A stretch of DNA of 9,683 nt, taken from contig CAZCWX010000245.1 of the NCBI GenBank assembly GCA_964502465.1, positions 1 through 9,683 on the forward strand, written 5' to 3'. The stretch comes from CAZCWX01 sp964502465. Lineage in GTDB: Bacteria > Desulfobacterota > Binatia > Bin18. The translations under genes were made by a program, and so were the position numbers. The notes below the pieces were generated by a model. The model made no database searches, was not told where the DNA came from, and worked only from the letters and a program-made list of their open reading frames with translations. How positions within the stretch are numbered: the first letter of the stretch is position 1; every line of letters begins with the position of its first letter. Shown here one piece after another: positions 7,281-9,683 of the stretch.

Positions 7281-8150
7281 ATGAAAACGCCTGACAAGGG
7301 CGCCTCATTGCAGGCTATCCAGTATCACTACGACGTGAGCAATGACTTTTATCGGCTCTGGCTCGATAGCAGCCTGACCTATTCCTGTGCGCTTTGGGAG
7401 GACAACGATACCCTGGAGGCAGCGCAGGTGCGCAAGATCGATTGGCATGTGGAGCAGGCACGGGCGAAAAACGCCACACGTGTACTGGATGTGGGGTGTG
7501 GTTGGGGCTCGGTACTAAGGCGCCTGGTAGACACACACGGAGTCAAGCAGGCTGTCGGTCTGACCTTGAGTGAGACACAAGAGCAATGGCTCCGGTCGCT
7601 GTCGCAGCCGAGCATAGAGGTACGTCTAGAGAACTGGACACACCATATGCCACTGGAGCCCTACGAGGCGATTATTTCCATCGGCGCCTTTGAACATTTT
7701 ACCAGGACGGAGTTATCCCCTGCCGAAAAAATTGACGTGTATCGCGCTTTCTTCTCACGCTGTCACGACTGGTTGCAGCCGGGAGGCTGGATGTCGCTGC
7801 AAACCATTGCCTATGGGAACCTCCGCCGCGGCAAACACTATACGAACCCGTTCATCGCCACTGAAATATTCCCGGAATCCGATCTGCCTCGCCTACAAGA
7901 AATCGCTGAGGCGACCGAGCAGCTTTTTGAGCTGGTGGTGCTGCGCAACGATCGTGCAGACTATGCGCGTACATGCCGAGTCTGGTTTGAAAGATTACGC
8001 GCCAACCGGGCACGGGCGGTAGAAGTCTGCGGAGAGGCCGTGGTGGTACGATACGAACGCTTTCTCAGAACCTTCAGCTACTCCTTCGAACTGGGGGCAT
8101 TTTGGCTACTGCGACTCGCCCTCCGCCGTATCGACACCGTTCGCACCTGA
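7281..8150 (+). CDS. Cyclopropane-fatty-acid-synthase-like SAM-dependent methyltransferase
   Basis: 289 residues, close to the mycolic acid cyclopropane synthase/methyltransferase length and lacking the extra N-terminal domain of E. coli Cfa. Family marks in order: YHYDVSNDFYRLWLD near the N-terminus, YSCALW with Cys36, the SAM-binding motif VLDVGCGWG at 68-76, GLTLSETQ, SIGAFEHF with Glu138, TEIFPESDLP, and DYARTCRVWFERL with Tyr228. These enzymes add the SAM methyl carbon across a cis double bond, giving cyclopropane, methyl-branched or methylene products. Cys36, Glu138 and Tyr228 match bicarbonate-site residues of the family, but the usual His-Thr-Ile is Gln174-Thr-Ile and HY is Asp-Tyr. 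Acting beside two desaturases and an ACP, it probably alkylates an unsaturated acyl chain, possibly ACP-bound rather than phospholipid. Its last 45 bp overlap the convergent desaturase. Confidence 0.88.
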   Translation: MKTPDKGASLQAIQYHYDVSNDFYRLWLDSSLTYSCALWEDNDTLEAAQVRKIDWHVEQARAKNATRVLDVGCGWGSVLRRLVDTHGVKQAVGLTLSETQEQWLRSLSQPSIEVRLENWTHHMPLEPYEAIISIGAFEHFTRTELSPAEKIDVYRAFFSRCHDWLQPGGWMSLQTIAYGNLRRGKHYTNPFIATEIFPESDLPRLQEIAEATEQLFELVVLRNDRADYARTCRVWFERLRANRARAVEVCGEAVVVRYERFLRTFSYSFELGAFWLLRLALRRIDTVRT

Positions 8151-9038
8151 GGCGGCTGGCGTTGAACGTCCCTGTCCTGCTAGACGCACTTGCCGTCTCT
8201 GGTGCGGAAAATCCTTGAGGTCCCAGACGAGCCCGGCACGACTCATGGCCTTGAGCAGGTAGTAACAGAAATCGATTTCCCACCAGACATAGCCTTGGCG
8301 ACACGACGAGGGACAGTAATGGTGATTGTTATGAAACTCACCGAGGGAGGTGAGTCCAAGCAACCAGTGATTGCGGCTCCGATCCTCGGTGTCAAAGCGG
8401 CGATACCCTCCATAGCTGTGGCTCATCGACTGTATCCAGTGAGTAGTGTGCAAGACCCAGACGCTACAGAGACAGACGCCCCAAAACACCCCATGCCATC
8501 CGAACAGCCAGTAGAGCAACATGCCATGTAGAACGAGTACGGGCGTGTGGCCTTTCCAATCGTCAAGGAAACGGAGTTCGGCATACTGTGCAAAGTCGGG
8601 AACCTTCGCCAGATCTGTGGCCCGGTTCTTCCTGGCGAGAAACCAGCCCCAGTGGGAGTAGGCAAAGCCCTGATGGTGTGGAGAGTGGAGATCATCAGGC
8701 GTGTCAGCGTGCCGGTGATGCGTTCTGTGGGTCGCAGCCCACCACAGTGGCCCCCGCTGCATGGACAGCGTTCCTAGCAGCCCCAGCAAAAACTGCATGG
8801 TCCGCGAGGTTTTAAATGTGCGGTGGGCAAAATAGCGATGATAGCATGCACTCAAAGCTATCGCGCGGATAAAGTAAGTCCCTAGGCAGATGGCGATCCC
8901 TTCCTGCACCTCACCCGTCCAGAACACTCCGAGACACGCAAGATGTAATATGGCATAGCCCAGAGTCGCATCCCAGACAAAGTCGTGGCGGGTCAGTGAG
9001 GACAACGGATTCCTGAGAGATATGGCGGATTTTACCAT
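8106..9038 (-). CDS. Second membrane fatty acid desaturase (delta-9-type, three histidine boxes)
   Basis: 310 residues from ATG at 9038-9036, with a GGAG about ten bases upstream on the minus strand. Histidine boxes: HRYFAH (His67, His72), HRTHH (104-108) and HNNHH (236-240). Hydrophobic stretches at about 23-42, 47-65, 81-101 and 165-200 fit a membrane enzyme. Features such as QRGPLWWAATHRTHH, SPHHQGFAYSHWGW and WWEID...GLVWDL mark it as a stearoyl-CoA/delta-9-like acyl desaturase, distinct from the first desaturase here. The third box reads LGEFHNNHH where relatives usually have GEGWHNNHH, apparently one residue shorter. The polar tail (about 285-310) lies partly in DNA shared with the end of the methyltransferase gene. 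It could supply the double bond that the methyltransferase modifies; the opposite orientation implies its own promoter in 9039-9312. Confidence 0.92.
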   Translation of the reverse strand: MVKSAISLRNPLSSLTRHDFVWDATLGYAILHLACLGVFWTGEVQEGIAICLGTYFIRAIALSACYHRYFAHRTFKTSRTMQFLLGLLGTLSMQRGPLWWAATHRTHHRHADTPDDLHSPHHQGFAYSHWGWFLARKNRATDLAKVPDFAQYAELRFLDDWKGHTPVLVLHGMLLYWLFGWHGVFWGVCLCSVWVLHTTHWIQSMSHSYGGYRRFDTEDRSRNHWLLGLTSLGEFHNNHHYCPSSCRQGYVWWEIDFCYYLLKAMSRAGLVWDLKDFPHQRRQVRLAGQGRSTPAASGANGVDTAEGESQ

Positions 9039-9109
9039 CGCATTGACACTCCAGGCAAAGACCAGCTAAGTACGGTAGATACTATGCTTGTCGGTTGATT
9101 CCCTATACG

Positions 9110-9126
9110 GGTCACCGTTGGTCACC
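9110..9126. repeat. GGTCACC direct repeat, 10-bp period
   Basis: GGTCACC occurs at 9110-9116 and 9120-9126, one helical turn apart. Each copy is a GGTNACC palindrome, a form common in dimeric repressor half-sites. It lies 72-88 bp upstream of the minus-strand desaturase start, so an operator for that gene is possible. The binding protein is unknown. Confidence 0.35.
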
Positions 9127-9169
9127 TTCTTTCATTGCCTTAAATCGATTAGTATCGAAGAGGAAGCCC

Positions 9170-9265
9170 ATGACCACTGTAGCCCCCACAATGAGCATGA
9201 TAACACAAGAGAGGGTGTCCTGTTGGCTTCGTCACAAATGTTGGCGTGTCAACAAATGCGGATGA
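9170..9265 (+). CDS. Possible 31-residue small ORF
   Basis: ATG at 9170 with AGAGGAAG (9159-9166) three bases upstream opens a frame that starts MTTVAPTMSMITQERVSCWL and ends at TGA 9263-9265. It is Cys/Trp/Arg-rich at the C-terminus and matches no family I know. It could be a leader peptide, or the surviving N-terminus of a gene broken by the rearrangement suspected at the right edge. Equally it may be non-coding. Confidence 0.2.
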   Translation: MTTVAPTMSMITQERVSCWLRHKCWRVNKCG

Positions 9266-9312
9266 GTCGCTCCTGAACGGACGAAATCTCTATCAAGGTG
9301 AAAGGCGAGTAG

Positions 9313-9683
9313 ATGAAGGTTCTCATTTGTCTTGATTGTGATGGCACTCTTTTCACCACCGAATCCTTGATCCCACCGGTGCGCGTTGCGCAGAAGCCCG
9401 TTCCTTTGTCTCGCCTGGACGAACTGGAATCGGCTGGCGTGCAATTCGTGATCGTCTCGCCGTTTGCGGAAGGCGTGGACTATCCGGGCGGCATGTTAGT
9501 GGGCGCGATCATCATCGGTCCCGGATTGCCCCGCTTCGACACCGAGCAAGAATTGATTCGCGCCTATTATGATGAGCGCTACGACAGCGGCTTTGCCTAT
9601 GCCTATCTCTATCCCGGCATGAACCGCGTGGTGCAGTCCGCCGGGCGCGTCATTCGCTCTGAGACCGACGTCGGCATTATTGC
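9313..9683 (+). CDS. Chimeric open frame: HAD-like N-terminus joined to Rad3/DinG-type helicase C-terminal domain (partial)
   Basis: 123 codons are read from ATG 9313, with AAAGG seven bases upstream, and the frame runs off the window. Residues 1-50 look like a HAD-superfamily hydrolase: CLDCDGTLF supplies the DxDGT motif (Asp8, Asp10), then PLSRLDELESAGVQFVIVSP. At residue 51 (nt 9463) the sequence becomes FAEGVDYPGGMLVGAIIIGP, then YLYPGMNRVVQSAGRVIRSE, which are motifs V and VI (Gln108, Gly111, Arg112, Arg115) of the XPD/Rad3/DinG superfamily 2 helicases. The helicase part lacks the Walker A and B motifs and iron-sulfur domain, and the HAD part lacks its motifs II-IV, so neither half can be a complete enzyme. 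This is either a natural deletion/recombination fusion, a decayed locus, or an assembly join of two genes. Confidence 0.65.
   Translation, partial: MKVLICLDCDGTLFTTESLIPPVRVAQKPVPLSRLDELESAGVQFVIVSPFAEGVDYPGGMLVGAIIIGPGLPRFDTEQELIRAYYDERYDSGFAYAYLYPGMNRVVQSAGRVIRSETDVGII

Larger units (their letters stand above)
9039..9312. other. Divergent spacer between second desaturase and right-hand gene
   Basis: 274 bp, visibly richer in A/T than its surroundings. It should hold the promoter of the minus-strand desaturase, but no clear -35/-10 pair was found. It contains a 10-bp-spaced GGTCACC direct repeat and a 31-codon frame with a fair ribosome binding site, each listed separately. No RNA gene or mobile element was recognised. 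Confidence 0.5.

Noticed and set aside
8190..8815. Plus-strand frames opposite the second desaturase.
   Set aside because: They run antisense to a frame with three intact histidine boxes and encode no recognisable domain.
1..9683. Transposase, integrase, tRNA or rRNA genes that would explain the mixed gene content.
   Set aside because: None was found on either strand by motif reading; the only rearrangement sign is the chimera at the right edge.

Overview
The window comes from an uncultivated-looking, fairly GC-rich bacterium. It carries a compact gene set for activating and modifying a fatty acyl chain, placed downstream of a large cyclase/ATPase/TPR signalling protein. The taxon cannot be fixed from the sequence. 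Large class III cyclase + AAA + TPR proteins beside lone lipid or secondary-metabolite cassettes are what one expects in complex bacteria such as Tectomicrobia, Myxococcota or Acidobacteria, but this is only an impression.

Layout: 1-151 is the 3' end of a gene whose C-terminus looks like a GNAT-type acetyltransferase. 152-329 is a spacer with a 22-bp tandem repeat plus a third, spaced copy. 330-3818 encodes a 1162-residue class III nucleotide cyclase fused to a STAND/AAA ATPase and a TPR-rich tail. 3819-3974 is a short spacer. 4046-5845 (true start probably upstream, see below) encodes a fatty acyl-AMP ligase (FAAL). 5888-6931 encodes a membrane fatty acid desaturase, 6921-7184 a free-standing acyl carrier protein (ACP), and 7281-8150 a cyclopropane-fatty-acid-synthase-like methyltransferase, all on the plus strand. 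A second membrane desaturase (9038-8106, minus strand) converges on the methyltransferase and overlaps its end by 45 bp. 9039-9312 is a divergent spacer. From 9313 an open frame runs off the window: it starts as a HAD-like phosphatase and switches, in frame, to the C-terminal domain of a Rad3/DinG-type helicase.

Working model: FAAL, membrane desaturase and discrete ACP, in that order, have the composition of the jamABC-type cassettes that activate a free fatty acid as acyl-AMP, load it on the ACP and desaturate it there (up to a terminal alkyne in jamaicamide biosynthesis). Here the cassette is followed by a SAM-dependent alkene-modifying methyltransferase and faced by a second desaturase, so the product could be an unsaturated, alkynyl, cyclopropanated or methyl-branched acyl chain held on the ACP. 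No PKS, NRPS, thioesterase or transferase that would receive the chain is visible. The cyclase/ATPase/TPR protein may be the sensor-regulator, but that rests on position only.

The points most worth a second look are the composition of the cassette, the FAAL start (homology extends about 20 codons upstream of the first canonical in-frame start, with a possible frameshift at CCCTTTG), the Gln in place of His in the methyltransferase bicarbonate site, the repeats before the cyclase gene, and the HAD/helicase chimera at the right edge.
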